In this document: in pieces, positions 22,312-31,536 of the stretch
How positions within the stretch are numbered: position 1 is the stretch's first letter
Layout of the letters: each line of letters opens with the position of its first letter
From: Symsagittifera roscoffensis
Taxonomy: Eukaryota; Xenacoelomorpha; Acoela; Convolutidae
Length of the DNA stretch: 64,000 nt
Assembly (NCBI RefSeq): GCF_963678635.1
Contig: NC_087069.1
Span: 30,608,776-30,672,775, forward strand
Direction of reading: 5' to 3'
The notes under the pieces: generated by a model
The model's input: only the letters and a program-made list of their open reading frames with translations
Databases searched by the model: none
What the model was told of the DNA's origin: nothing
Position numbers and translations under genes: made by a program

Positions 22312-22690
22312 TTCGTTTGTTAAAAATGAACGAGCACATGTATCAAAAATATGACAAGGTTGTACAAACATTTCGACGACATTAGTAAATCATTACGTGA
22401 TTTCAAGACTATTTTCAAATTAAAGTTTATGATTTGAAGTTTAGAGAGCAAGGTTCACTATTGAGCTGATTATCATGTTTTAGTTTTTTGATATGTCTAA
22501 AAGTGATTGCTACACAATTACAAACGTACATAAATTCATGGTATCTATGATAAGCTTCTTTCCATTTATGGAATTATTTTGGAAAAAATTGAGAAAAACT
22601 TTTAGGAAAACTTGGATTTACAACAATAATGTAATTTTTTGATGGTGGTGCGTAGTCAAATAGAAATTTAGACAATCCACTTAATTAGAC
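22312..22690. other. 3' flank of the gene, noncoding
   Basis: The probable 3' UTR and poly(A) signal (ATTAAA at 22,419-22,424) are followed by AT-rich DNA with no gene. Confidence 0.45.
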
Positions 22691-22691
22691 C

Positions 22692-22890
22692 AAAAAAATG
22701 CTTATCCTACAATTTCCATATATGAAAAAATGCTTTTCCTACAGTTTCATAGATTCAAAAAATTGTAAGAAAACTATAGGATAAGCATTTTTTCATATAT
22801 ATGGAAATTGTATGATAAACGTTTTTTTATATATGGAAATGATAAGATAAGCATTTTTTTATTTCTGGAAATTGTACGAAAAACATTTTT
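22692..22890. repeat. Inverted-repeat cluster of AATGCTTATCCTACAATTTCC units
   Basis: AAAAAAATGCTTATCCTACA, TTTCCATATATGAAAAAATG and a second similar unit appear in one direction. They are followed by GGATAAGCATTTTTTCATAT and ATATGGAAATTGTA-GATAA, the reverse complement, repeated at least three more times with drift. The segment would form a long imperfect hairpin. It looks like a foldback element or MITE cluster. Confidence 0.7.
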
Positions 22891-23551
22891 TGAAAACTCA
22901 AATGAGGCACAATTAGCGTTTTAACTGACCCCATAAGACGTGCAATATCTGAACAGAGAAGAAAACCTGAGAAAAATCAGAGGGTTTTAGAGGTTGCAAC
23001 CTCAAACTATTCATTATCTGCAGGCGAATCTCCTCAACTCTTGAGAGAGCAAAAATTTCCGAAGCCTACTCCTAGATGAATCAAAACCATGGGGGAGAGT
23101 TGTCTCAAACGCCAAAAAACCTGTTTTTCTGATGGAAACATTCTCCAAGTATACATACTCCAGTTCTGTCATCACATTGTGATCACTCACAAGTTTCTAC
23201 ACGTTCTGTCGTCAGCAAAATTTCAATTCCTCGAAAAAATAAAATTTTACACGTGCGAGAAAACACATATTCAACACATTTTCGTTGATATGTTTTCTGA
23301 TCAAAATTCAGAACTTCTACACGATTGCGAAAAATCAACTTAAAAGGCCGCCATCGAAATCATATATGAGATGACTGGGTCAGACGTCAGCCAAGCGACG
23401 GCGCTCAGAAGCACAATACTGCACTGATTTACAATGCAAAATAGGGCAGTAAGATGCAAAATAGGGCAGTAATAGGGCATTGATGGCTGACTTCCGACCA
23501 GGGTCTTCTCAGACACGACTCCTATGGTGGTTTTCAAAATCAATTTCAACC
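22891..23551. other. Noncoding stretch
   Basis: The open frame at 23,089-23,343 (84 codons) is not recognisable. GCAAAATAGGGCAGTAA occurs twice near 23,435-23,475. I see no gene. Confidence 0.4.
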
Positions 23552-24009
23552 AGTTGGAGCCGAGTTGTAATTTTTGACCTCAGAAAACTCGATCAGGCAT
23601 ATAATCTGGTGGGGGGGGGGGGGTAAACTGGGGTAAGGGGGAGGGGGTTGGGCTAATTATCAACCACCCACAAGTCTACGAATATATGACCCCCCATGAT
23701 CAACCATATGGGGGCGAATGACAGTTGTGGTTAACTGACAAGGGGTGGAGTAGATGGGGGGGGGTAAAGTAAGGGGGCTACATAGAGCCATAAATGCTGA
23801 CAATTTTAGCAGTATGTGTCTAGCTGCCCGTTTTTTTCAAAACTCCCAAATGTGGACATTTTCTGAAACATTGCAAGGAGCTTTGATATTTCTATGTAAT
23901 TGTTTTACATAGAAATATCGAAAATGGCATTTTGTGTTTATATTGTGAAAAGAGATCTTGTGCCTAATCGAGTTTTCTGAGGTCGAAAATTACAACTCGG
24001 TTGCAACTG
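23552..24009. mobile_element. TIR element (MITE-like) with G-rich core
   Basis: The left end (23,552-23,596), beginning CAGTTGGAGCCGAGTTGTAA, is matched by the reverse complement of the right end (24,009 back to 23,965), beginning CAGTTGCAACCGAGTTGTAA, over about 44 bases with few mismatches. The 458-bp interior has a G-run (about 23,611-23,624), more G-rich patches to 23,780 and a perfect hairpin at 23,890-23,921. No transposase and no clear target duplication were found, so the superfamily is undetermined. Confidence 0.75.
23890..23921. repeat. Perfect small hairpin
   Basis: GATATTTCTATGTAA, a short loop, then TTACATAGAAATATC forms a 15-bp perfect stem inside the TIR element. The edges are within a base or two. 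Confidence 0.65.
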
Positions 24010-24114
24010 TCTGTGTAATCCGCTCTAGGGATCAAAGTAACATGCTCCCAAACCATCCTAGTTTCAACGTTTTCCAATTTACGCAAAATAACTGAGTTAT
24101 GACCGATGTGGTTA

Positions 24115-24520
24115 ACTCATAGAGTAATTTCGGATAGGGTACACCGTCTGCTCGTCACGCTATCCTTTTTTCGGCCGGATAGATTCGTGCAACTTCTTAG
24201 TCTAATACCGATCCTAATCTTACTCTTATACTTACTAGTCTCAGGGTGTTTAAGTAGTCTCTGCTAGGCTCAATAGATCTAGGGTATACTGGTTTATTGC
24301 GGCAGCTGAAGTTCTCTTGGAGAGGCAACTAATTTCTAAGTTAAATCCCGCTTCGGTCACGGCTGGAGGGGTCCCAGTGTCATCCGCCTCCTCAAGGTGG
24401 GACCGGCTGCGGCAAAATGGATGACATCTCCCCCTCCCCCACGGTTGGTCCTGCACTGAGCAGGCTGGGGGCTAAAAAAATAATCATAATAATAAAAAAA
24501 AAAAAAAAAAAAAAAAAAAA
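24115..24520 (+). mobile_element. A-tailed retroposon (copy 3 of dispersed family)
   Basis: The left part is the reverse complement of the repeats at 21,530-21,812 and 4,843-5,170. The right part continues through a GC-richer segment (CCGCTTCGGTCACGGCTGGA, GGTTGGTCCTGCACTGAGCA) and GGCTGGGGGC into AAAAAAATAATCATAATAAT and then about 28 A (24,493-24,520). A GC-rich 3' end followed by an A-rich tail indicates target-primed insertion by a LINE or SINE. The coding part is absent, so it is a 5'-truncated LINE or a SINE-like sequence. Confidence 0.75.
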
Positions 24521-24545
24521 CAAGTTAAATTCAAATCTCTCTGGT

Positions 24546-24569
24546 GCTGAAATTACAAGTAATTTCAGC
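24546..24569. repeat. Small perfect hairpin
   Basis: GCTGAAATTAC, two A, then GTAATTTCAGC: an 11-bp perfect inverted repeat just after the retroposon tail. Confidence 0.6.
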
Positions 24570-24739
24570 GCTTACAAATAAGTGAGTTGTTAGTTAGATG
24601 GATTATGATTGGTTAATATTGAATATTTTACAGTGGTAAAATATCCAATTTATCCAATTATAAAATGTAGTTTAGATCAGGTTCCATCCATCTGGGTTTT
24701 ACAGAGTTTTTTTAGAATTATCCTTCTGCAATTTGAAGG

Positions 24740-25099
24740 ATGGATGATGAACGTTGGTATTTGGCGAACATCATATTTTTGTCCGGTTTCTCTTGTCGAA
24801 GAAGTTCCAGGACGGAAGATACTAACCTCCACGGCAGCCTACGCAACTATGACCCAGTAACCCAAATGTATATATTTTGTCCCATCACGAAGACCTTTAA
24901 TGCAGTAGAATCCAGACCCTTCCTTATCCCGAATGAATTTATCCAGCCTATAGAAATACCAATATTAGAATTCATTCACAATACTAAATATAATCATAAA
25001 ATATATAACCTCAATCAAAACACACCTTACGAGTTTGCAGTAGGCACCGAAGAACTAAAAACCATTAAAGCACTTCAATTGCTTTGGCCACTGCTCTAA
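24740..25099 (+). CDS. Hypothetical 119-codon reading frame in G-poor DNA
   Basis: The frame starts at ATG 24,740 and ends at TAA. It encodes MDDERWYLANIIFL near the start and a polar, Asn/Thr/Ile-rich remainder ending in IKALQLLWPLL. No domain was recognised. A textbook donor CAG followed by GTAAGT (near 25,193) and an acceptor TATATTTCTAG (ending near 25,279) lie downstream, implying an 85-base intron. The frame stops before that intron, however, so the exon structure is unclear. It could be a transposon protein, since the region shares a repeat with 3,780-3,965. Confidence 0.3.
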   Translation: MDDERWYLANIIFLSGFSCRRSSRTEDTNLHGSLRNYDPVTQMYIFCPITKTFNAVESRPFLIPNEFIQPIEIPILEFIHNTKYNHKIYNLNQNTPYEFAVGTEELKTIKALQLLWPLL

Positions 25100-25193
25100 A
25101 CTAAAAACATCATTCGCATACTATCCAAATTACTAACAACATCAGATATGATACACGACATCTTCCCCCACGGCTTTTTCCCAGACGATTAAC

Positions 25194-25279
25194 AGGTAAG
25201 TATAATTTAAAATACTCTTAACTAATAAATTTAAATTAGTACTAAGCATTTTCTATTAATGTTTCATTTATATTTCTAG
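25194..25279 (+). other. Possible short intron
   Basis: The donor ACAG/GTAAGT and the acceptor TTTATATTTCTAG are both close to consensus and enclose about 85 AT-rich bases. If used, it would lie in a 3' UTR or in a non-coding transcript, because stops occur in all three frames just upstream. Edges are within a base or two. Confidence 0.35.
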
Positions 25280-25654
25280 TCTTCACACCACAATCACCTA
25301 CAAAAACAGAAAAGAAAAATAAAAATACAAACTTGTTAAAATTATCTTAAAATTCATTAATTTCTTGCACTAAATAATGTAATAAAATTTATACCAAATG
25401 TAGTAAATTAATCTATAAATTACTTCCCCATGAAGCGGTAAAATTAATTACGATGAAAATTTATAATTTTAAATTTCCCCCAAAAGCAGTAAAATTCTAA
25501 TTCTACGCAATAAATTGATAAAATGAGAAAGCAGTACTAACCTTTTGATATTTTCATTCAATCGCACAAGAATCCTATCCAAACTCGCACAGCTCGACCA
25601 CGAAGATTTGTTTAAATAATGATTTTAAGTTCAAGTTTTCACACTCAACAACTC

Positions 25655-25850
25655 TAACACACGATAAGAAGTTTCAAACTTTCCTTTAACCCGGTTGGAA
25701 AGGAATTATATACTGAACCAAACTAACCAACGCAGCTTACTAAACACCACAAATCATAAAATAACAGCATGACTAAGAAAAGAAAACCAACGGTACCCAA
25801 ACGGATTAACCCAGTTTAAAACTGGATAATTTTTCTTTGAAGACTATTAT
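25655..25850 (+). repeat. Diverged repeat shared with 3,780-3,965
   Basis: Shares TTCCTTTAACCCGGTT, a TAACCAACGCAGCTTACTAA-like block and a dyad close to AACCCAGTTTAAAACTGGAT with the segment near 3.8 kb. It is G-poor on the plus strand. Confidence 0.45.
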
Positions 25851-26175
25851 AAAGTCTAAGAAAGAAATAATAAAACACAAAAAAGTCGAAAGACAAACCC
25901 ATACCAAAAACAATTTGATTTCGAAAAAGGACATAACCAACGAAACATAATAAAAAATCACCACAAACCCGACATAAAACGTTATCACATAACAGGACCT
26001 CTCATAGAAACCGCACGAAATCATACTCCCACTCCTGCCTAACCCACCAGAGAGGACGTCCGGAGCATGCTCTATAGCCGGCCTAACCCACCGCGCTACA
26101 TCCACGCTTTGTGACCACACTTCTATTTTTAATAAGAGGTACTCAAGGGTGAGTAACTCTTCAAAATAACCAAAC

Positions 26176-26375
26176 NNNNNNNNNNNNNNNNNNNNNNNNN
26201 NNNNNNNNNNNNNNNNNNNNNNNNNNNNNNNNNNNNNNNNNNNNNNNNNNNNNNNNNNNNNNNNNNNNNNNNNNNNNNNNNNNNNNNNNNNNNNNNNNNN
26301 NNNNNNNNNNNNNNNNNNNNNNNNNNNNNNNNNNNNNNNNNNNNNNNNNNNNNNNNNNNNNNNNNNNNNNNNNNN
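26176..26375. other. Assembly gap (200 N)
   Basis: Exactly 200 unknown bases. The round number suggests a scaffold gap of arbitrary size. It abuts the foldback repeat at 26,376, which probably caused the assembly break. Confidence 0.98.
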
Positions 26376-26575
26376 GCGGTTTGAGCGGTTTTCCAGCAAG
26401 ATTTGAGCGGTTTGAGCGGTTTGGGCGGTTTGGGCGGTTTTTTTGGAAAAAACCGCTCAAACCGCTCAAATCTTGCTTAAAAAACCGCTCAAAAACCGCT
26501 CATTTCTTGCGGTGATTTTTGAACGGTTTTTCAAGCAAGATTTGAGCGGTTTTTGAGCGGTTTTTGAGCGGTCTT
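26376..26575. repeat. Foldback repeat, copy 2 (GAGCGG-rich)
   Basis: Many tandem copies of TTTGAGCGG on one side and CCGCTCAAA on the other, with AGCAAGATTTGAGCGG at the edges. The segment is almost entirely self-complementary. It belongs to the same family as 1,001-1,150 and 27,045-27,256, but its left end is lost in the gap. Confidence 0.85.
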
Positions 26576-26583
26576 CCTGGGTC

Positions 26584-26820
26584 GAGGTCCCAGACTCCCC
26601 CCGCTCCAACTTACCCCCCCCCCCCCGCCAACGTACTCACCCCCCCCCCCCCCCCCTCCCAACGTTCCCCCTCAACGTATCCAACATCCAACAAACCCCC
26701 CCTCAACGTACCCTCCCCCCCTCAACGTACATCTAACTCTAGTAAGGGACATCAACTCTAGTAAGAGGTGAGGGGGGACATCAACTCCAGTAAGAGGTGG
26801 GGGGGGGGGGGGTGGGTTGG
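26584..26820. repeat. C-run/G-run block with CCCCTCAACGTAC units
   Basis: Long C-runs (about 26,610-26,656) alternate with CCCCCTCAACGTA-like units. These are followed by GACATCAACTC-AGTAAGAGGTG units and a long G-run (about 26,798-26,812). The C-rich half could pair with the G-rich half, and both can form quadruplex or i-motif structures. Run lengths may be unreliable in the assembly. Confidence 0.8.
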
Positions 26821-26958
26821 TGTGCGATCTTATAATCGATTATTTTTGTTATTTTGTAGAAACTGACAATAAAAATCCTGACAGTATATTTGTTGTGTAT
26901 GTCTAAAACATTGAACATATTCAGTAGAACAAATACAGCGAATATGAAGCTTCCAGCA

Positions 26959-27032
26959 AGTCAGCATAGACTAACGGAAAAGGCGTCTGACTTCGAATCA
27001 GAAGATTGCGGTTTCGAATCCCCCCGTGGTCG
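26959..27032 (+). pseudogene. tRNA-Arg(UCG)-like pseudogene
   Basis: The centre is a good anticodon arm: TCTGA, loop CTTCGAA, TCAGA, giving anticodon UCG (arginine, codon CGA). GGCGTCTGAC before it and AGAAGATTGC after it match the usual animal tRNA-Arg body, followed by TTCGAATCC (B-box-like) and CCGTGGTCG at the 3' end. The T stem has two mismatches, the D arm is weak, and the 5' end does not pair with the 3' acceptor strand. A T5 run follows at once (Pol III terminator-like). I therefore call it a decayed tRNA gene or tRNA-derived repeat. Confidence 0.65.
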
Positions 27033-27044
27033 ACTTTTTATTAT

Positions 27045-27256
27045 TAAATCTTGCGCGGTTTTTGAGCGGTTTTTTTAGATAAACCGCTCAAAACCGTTCA
27101 AATCTTGCGCGGTTTTTGAGCAATTTTTTTAGATAAACCGTTCAAAAACCGCTCAAACCGCTCATTTTGAAGCAAGATTTTGAGCGTAATTGTCTAAAAA
27201 AACCGCTCAAACCGCTCAAATCTTGCTTCAAATTAGGTGAAAAATCTCGACTCGGG
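27045..27256. repeat. Foldback repeat, copy 3 (GAGCGG-rich)
   Basis: Contains repeated GCGGTTTTTGAGCGG, GATAAACCGCTCAAA, then TTTGAAGCAAGATTTTGAGCG and its complement, ending in TCGACTCGGG. The right end is the reverse complement of the left end of copy 1 (1,001 onwards), which fixes one true boundary of the family. Confidence 0.85.
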
Positions 27257-27490
27257 TAATAGTTTCGCAGAAAATTCAGACCACCAACATTCACATTTTT
27301 TTAACCCAGAATCAAAGCAAAGCTTCGCGCCATTTGCGATGCATCACAAACAGCATGACAGTCTAACCGACAGAAAGTGAAGCAAAGGCTGCATAAAAAC
27401 TTCCAAGAAAAGTGTTCTGACTTTTGTCTTGCTTCTGTCTTCAATTAAGATAATTTCAAGAAACATGTCATACCTGCAGAAAAAAGGTAT
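27257..27490. other. Noncoding stretch
   Basis: No gene or repeat recognised. Confidence 0.4.
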
Positions 27491-27491
27491 C

Positions 27492-27590
27492 GTTCTATGA
27501 TACGATTTGAGACATAAGCTATGGTTAATACAGATAAGAAGAAACTGTTAACAACTTAAACTCGATTGGTAAAGTTTAACAACTTAAATT
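27492..27590 (-). mobile_element. Fragment of Ty3/gypsy gag start and leader (third copy)
   Basis: ATGATACGATTTGAGACATA and the following AGCTATGGTTAATA-AGATAAGAAG segment match the gag start and leader of the two larger gypsy copies (34,015-34,095 and 44,265-44,340). About 30 bases around TTAACAACTTAAA-TCGATTGGT are duplicated here. Only this small piece is present, directly followed by unrelated coding-like sequence. Confidence 0.75.
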
Positions 27591-27593
27591 CAA

Positions 27594-27988
27594 TTGGTAT
27601 TCCTCGAAATGTTTTTTTTTCATTCTGCAAGTTCATCAAATCCGGCAAGTGCACACGTAGTTTTCTAAACAATGTGGGAGACGTCTTGAGAGGAACTAAT
27701 CCTACCCCGTCGTATTTACAAATCTGTCAAAAACGTCTAGAATTTTCGAAAGATGCCATCGGTGAAAAGCGTCCATCTAGTCTGCTGCTTTCTGGTTTGC
27801 AATTTTATGTGTTGCGTACTTTCGGAGGTACAGCGGCAGCAGTTGCGAGAAACAAGCAAACCAAATCTAGCACCACAAGCCAATTGGAAAAATGGATCCA
27901 TGATTTAGGAGGTACTTTCCTAACCAAATACAATGCTGAAACCAATCTTCAAGGACATTCCAAGACAGTTAACTGCTTGTTATGCTGA
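27594..27988 (+). CDS. Unrecognised coding-like segment, probably a gene or transposon remnant
   Basis: An open frame of about 130 codons with well-mixed composition: CKFIKSGKCTRSFLNNVGDV, SYLQICQKRLEFSKDAIGEK, LLLSGLQFYVLRTFGGTAAA and LEKWIHDLGGTFLTKYNAET. The region is GC-richer than its surroundings and looks evolutionarily constrained. After the stop, coding-like pieces continue in shifted frames to about 28,260 (for example SDFKFMKLEYLVDSFYSDS), which suggests a decayed longer protein. No family was recognised and no proper start is evident. Confidence 0.4.
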
Positions 27989-27999
27989 AAAAGGACAAA

Positions 28000-28590
28000 G
28001 GTTTGGTCAAAGGAACAATGACTGTAGAGGAACGAACGGTTGCAAAATCGAGTAGCTAAAAACGAGTCAACAAATGATTTGGAATCTAGTGATAATGGGC
28101 AAAAACCAAACGAAAGAGCTGGCAAAAAAAACTGTCACCTGCTGCCATCCAGTGCCGTAAATTTGCGGGTAGTGACTTCAAGTTTATGAAGCTAGAATAC
28201 TTAGTTGACTCTTTTTACTCTGATTCAGTTATTGATCCGATATTTTACCAGCTAAATCCGGGGAGTAATTTTTTTAGCTATTTACTTTAATGACAAGCGA
28301 CCACTTTTGATGGAGCAATGTGAAACTGGCGGTGAAAGTAAGGTTTCTGCAATCGTGGCTCTAAGGAAACGTAGAGCTGAAAAATCACCGCAGATTCAAA
28401 ATACTGAACCCGAAGTACCCCCATAGTGTAGCTGAACAAACTCAGCTCACATAGTACGAAGGAACGGGAGAGCTGAGCTCCCTTGAAAGAATTAATTAGC
28501 TTGACGGAGGATGCTGACATCACAACAGCACAACCAAACGAAAGATCAATTTCCACGAGTTCAGTGTTAAAACGAGGTTCAAGTAACCCA
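28000..28590. other. Coding-like debris downstream of 27,988
   Basis: Broken frames continue from the segment above to about 28,260. After that no clear signal is seen until the gypsy element. Confidence 0.35.
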
Positions 28591-29003
28591 CGCTAGTTGT
28601 ATGCCCCACATATCCCGTCGGGGGCCAATAACACTGGACGAGGGACGAGACGAAACCACTATTAACCGAAACAAACTGAACAAGTATTTACGAGGCTGCC
28701 GCCAACAACAACAACAACCATAGGCAAACGTATACGATCCATATGGCCATAGCTAGCTTTTGACCAAAGGAAACGGTTATGTACACGAATAATATCTGGT
28801 CACGTCGGCTGTTCGACGGATTACAAATCTCGAAATAATTGCTCTCTGCGTCGGAAAATGTGGCAGTGTGTTTTCGGGGCAGTGAGATGACCGTATCACA
28901 CTCGAATTAGATTTGGGAATTGTCTCGTCGTGGCATTTTTTCTGGACTGCCTTTTCCTCTTTGGCTGGTAGTGTTTGGAATTGTTTTATCGCACTTCTTC
29001 GTT

Positions 29004-29625
29004 TTAGTGGTTTGAGATTTTTTCGAGCTGAACGTGATAGGTTTGAAGATTCGTTGTGGCCCTAGCGCTTTTCCATGACCTCTTCAATGTTCTTTGCCGG
29101 TTGGAGTTTCGGGCTTGATAAAGTAAATGGTTTTGTTGAGAGGTACTGGCTGGGGCTGTCGTATCTGTTTGCTTCACAATTATCGTTGGTTGGCTACTTG
29201 ACACTGTTTATTAGCCTCGGTTGTTTTCCGTCTTCCCGAACCCACGCAGTGTGAGGAGAGTAGTTCAATTAATTTAAATTGTGCACCTAACACGTTTGAA
29301 TTTTTCGTTTTACTAGCTTTTGTACCTGACTTTCTTGCCACTTTTCCCAATTTTGGGGTGACTGTTTTTTGGTGTCCCTTAAAGCGACTTTCTTTCCTAG
29401 CCTTTGTTTTTACTTTGTGGTAAGCCAACGTATTGGTTTCCGTGTTCTTATATCAGCGATATCGTTTTTTGAATTATCGGCTAGGGAAAATTGTTTAACA
29501 TTTACCATATCATATGAGATGTTCTCGAAGAGAAGATGCGCACCTATTGGAAGTTTCTGCATCAGCGTGCGGTCAATTTTATGATCATCATCACTTTCAA
29601 ACGTTGCTCTATCCGTGGGGCTCAA
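29004..29625 (-). pseudogene. Gypsy A polyprotein C-terminal region
   Basis: Frames 29,625-29,410 (DRATFESDDDHKIDRTLMQK, GAHLLFENISYD), 29,428-29,180 (Lys/Arg-rich, KVKTKARKESRFKGHQKT) and 29,204-29,004 (Gln/Thr/Ser-rich) are consecutive but frameshifted. A basic tail after the integrase is common in gypsy elements. Copy B retains only the first piece. Confidence 0.6.
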
Positions 29626-30099
29626 GTTGTAGGCACGTGCTGTCTATTTTTTCTTATTTCCAGAAATGCGGCCGTCCCTGTCTATGATAGTTTATTGACT
29701 GTCAGCTTGTGGTCCGCTGTGCATGAGTAGACCCGCTAGTTCGAACGTCGGTTCTGGTAGGGAGGTTTTGTCTTTGTACACTAAGCTAAATTCGTCCTGA
29801 TCGCGATTCCATATGGCTTAGTCGGGGAGCGCGGGCTTCGTTAAGATTTTTTGATCTAATTACGAAAATTTTGTGTTTTCCCATGAGAAGTTAGATGCTT
29901 TTGGCGATGTGCAGATTATACTTAGAGGTGTGTTTGGTTTACCCCCATTGTGTGCCTCAAACGGCGTGAGTTTTGTTTTTGCATGTGGTATTGTGATACG
30001 CAATATCTTGAATAACTCTGCCACTTCTGAGGCAAGTTTGTACCGTTATTTATTTTTATCTTTTCTCATGACCGACAGTCTAGTTCTTAGGGTGCTGAT

Positions 30100-30966
30100 C
30101 AACCTTTCTACCATGCACCATTGAGTGGCGGCCACTGACCGGTGCGAATATTCATTTTATGTTATTGCTTTTACAATACATTTTTTTGGCCCGAAACGCT
30201 TGGGCTTGGTCGCAAAGAACATTCCGTGGTACGCCGTAATTTACAATGTGGGTCAGCAAATTTTATAAGAGTGTCGGCTTTTTTGTTAGTGGCAACTTTT
30301 GCTGATGGGAATCGCGAGAAACGTCGACACTTACTAGGATGTACTTGTTACTTTCGTCAGGTAATGGTCCGTCAAAATCCAATTGGATTTCTTCATCAAT
30401 GAGGTGAAACGGTTTTTCTCAGAAATATTCTTAAGATTCTTACCCTTCGCGCGGCAGTCTTTGCCGTTTTGGGCTGTTTTTACAATATCCCTGTGTAGGT
30501 GTGGATACCATACAGTTTTTGCAGCCTCCAACATACCTGACCTGGTTGTGTTAGATGTAGTGAATCTAGATTTATCTGCTTGAGTTGTTTGGGGTTACCA
30601 CCCGGTCATCATATAGTAATACGCTGTCTCGTATCAAAAGTCTGTCTCGAACATTGTAAAATACGAAATTGTTTTTTTGAATGAAATTTGTTGCAGTGAA
30701 GAGAAAAATTCTTTTGACTGTTTTTCGAGAAGTGGGTTTTTCACAGTGAGTGCAGTTTGTGTTGAGCGCGAAACTGAATGAGCAAAGTTTTCTTTACGGT
30801 CGAGCTGAAACGTGCCTATAAATCCGTTTGAATTTTCGTTCATTTCTATGTTAGCCATATTGCTATCTTGGAATTCAAGGCTCGTAACGAAATTGTCGAT
30901 TAGTGCAACTACAATATGTTCATCCCAGTATGCTGGGGGTTGTGGTTTTCCCACCGGATGAAGCAA
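30100..30966 (-). pseudogene. Gypsy A integrase region
   Basis: Pieces at 30,966-30,634 (linker) and 30,534-30,334 (MLEAAKTVWYPHLHRDIVKT followed by KDCRAKGKNLK, the HHCC zinc-binding domain) lead into a core fragment near 30,330-30,140. The core is better seen in copy B as MDFDGPLPDESNKYILVGVD. In the zinc domain the first Cys of the usual C-x2-C is Gly. Several frame breaks are present. Confidence 0.75.
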
Positions 30967-30999
30967 AACTTAATCTACTAGGCCGATCTTTCTAGCAGA

Positions 31000-31440
31000 A
31001 AGGTGTTTGATATTAAAATCAAACGGTAGTAGGCGGTTTGTCCACTTTGTTAATCGGCTTTGAAATGTTTTGTTATTTTTGTTGATAGTAAAGGCACTAA
31101 CCAGGGCCTGGTCGTCAGTAATTAGGGTAAAACGTCTACTGTACAAATACTACTTGAAAAATTCAACCGCGGCTAGTAATTCCAACTCATTTACGGAAAA
31201 TTTAGTTTCGCATGTATTGAGAAATTCGGAGGCGTAAGCAACAGTAGCCCACCCGTCTGTCGTTTCATGTTCAAGGGCTGCTCCGATATCGTGACGACTT
31301 GCATCACATACAATTCTAGTTTCGCGTTGCTTATGAAGTGTCGATTTTCAGTGATGTTTTGAACTGCAGTTAGGATATTTTTGAACGCATGCTCTTGCTT
31401 TCCATTCCATGTGAAGTGTAACTTAGGAGCTGTAGATTAG
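31000..31440 (-). pseudogene. Gypsy A RNase H region (frameshifted)
   Basis: Homologous to the intact-looking RNase H frame of copy B at 41,426-41,052, but broken here by a stop in the YKYYLY-like segment (about 31,150) and other lesions. Confidence 0.7.
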
Positions 31441-31536
31441 AGTGGTCTTAGATGCGTGCATAACTGGGAGAGATTTAGTATAAATTTATTAAGATGGTGA
31501 ATCAAACCCATAAAACTTTTAAGTTGTTCAAAATTT

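Noticed and set aside
25806-26469. Open frames running through the N gap
   Set aside because: They are open only because unknown bases carry no stop codons; there is no sequence evidence.
28590-28760. Segment with CCCGTCGGGGGCCAATAACA considered as the gypsy 3' LTR
   Set aside because: No matching copy was found at the 5' side of either gypsy element, so an LTR call is not supported.
29369-30583. Several plus-strand open frames (29,369-29,584, 29,873-30,124, 30,142-30,402) that look hydrophobic and recur at 39,443-40,481
   Set aside because: They are antisense to the gypsy polyprotein. Their conservation between copies reflects the element duplication, not a membrane-protein family.
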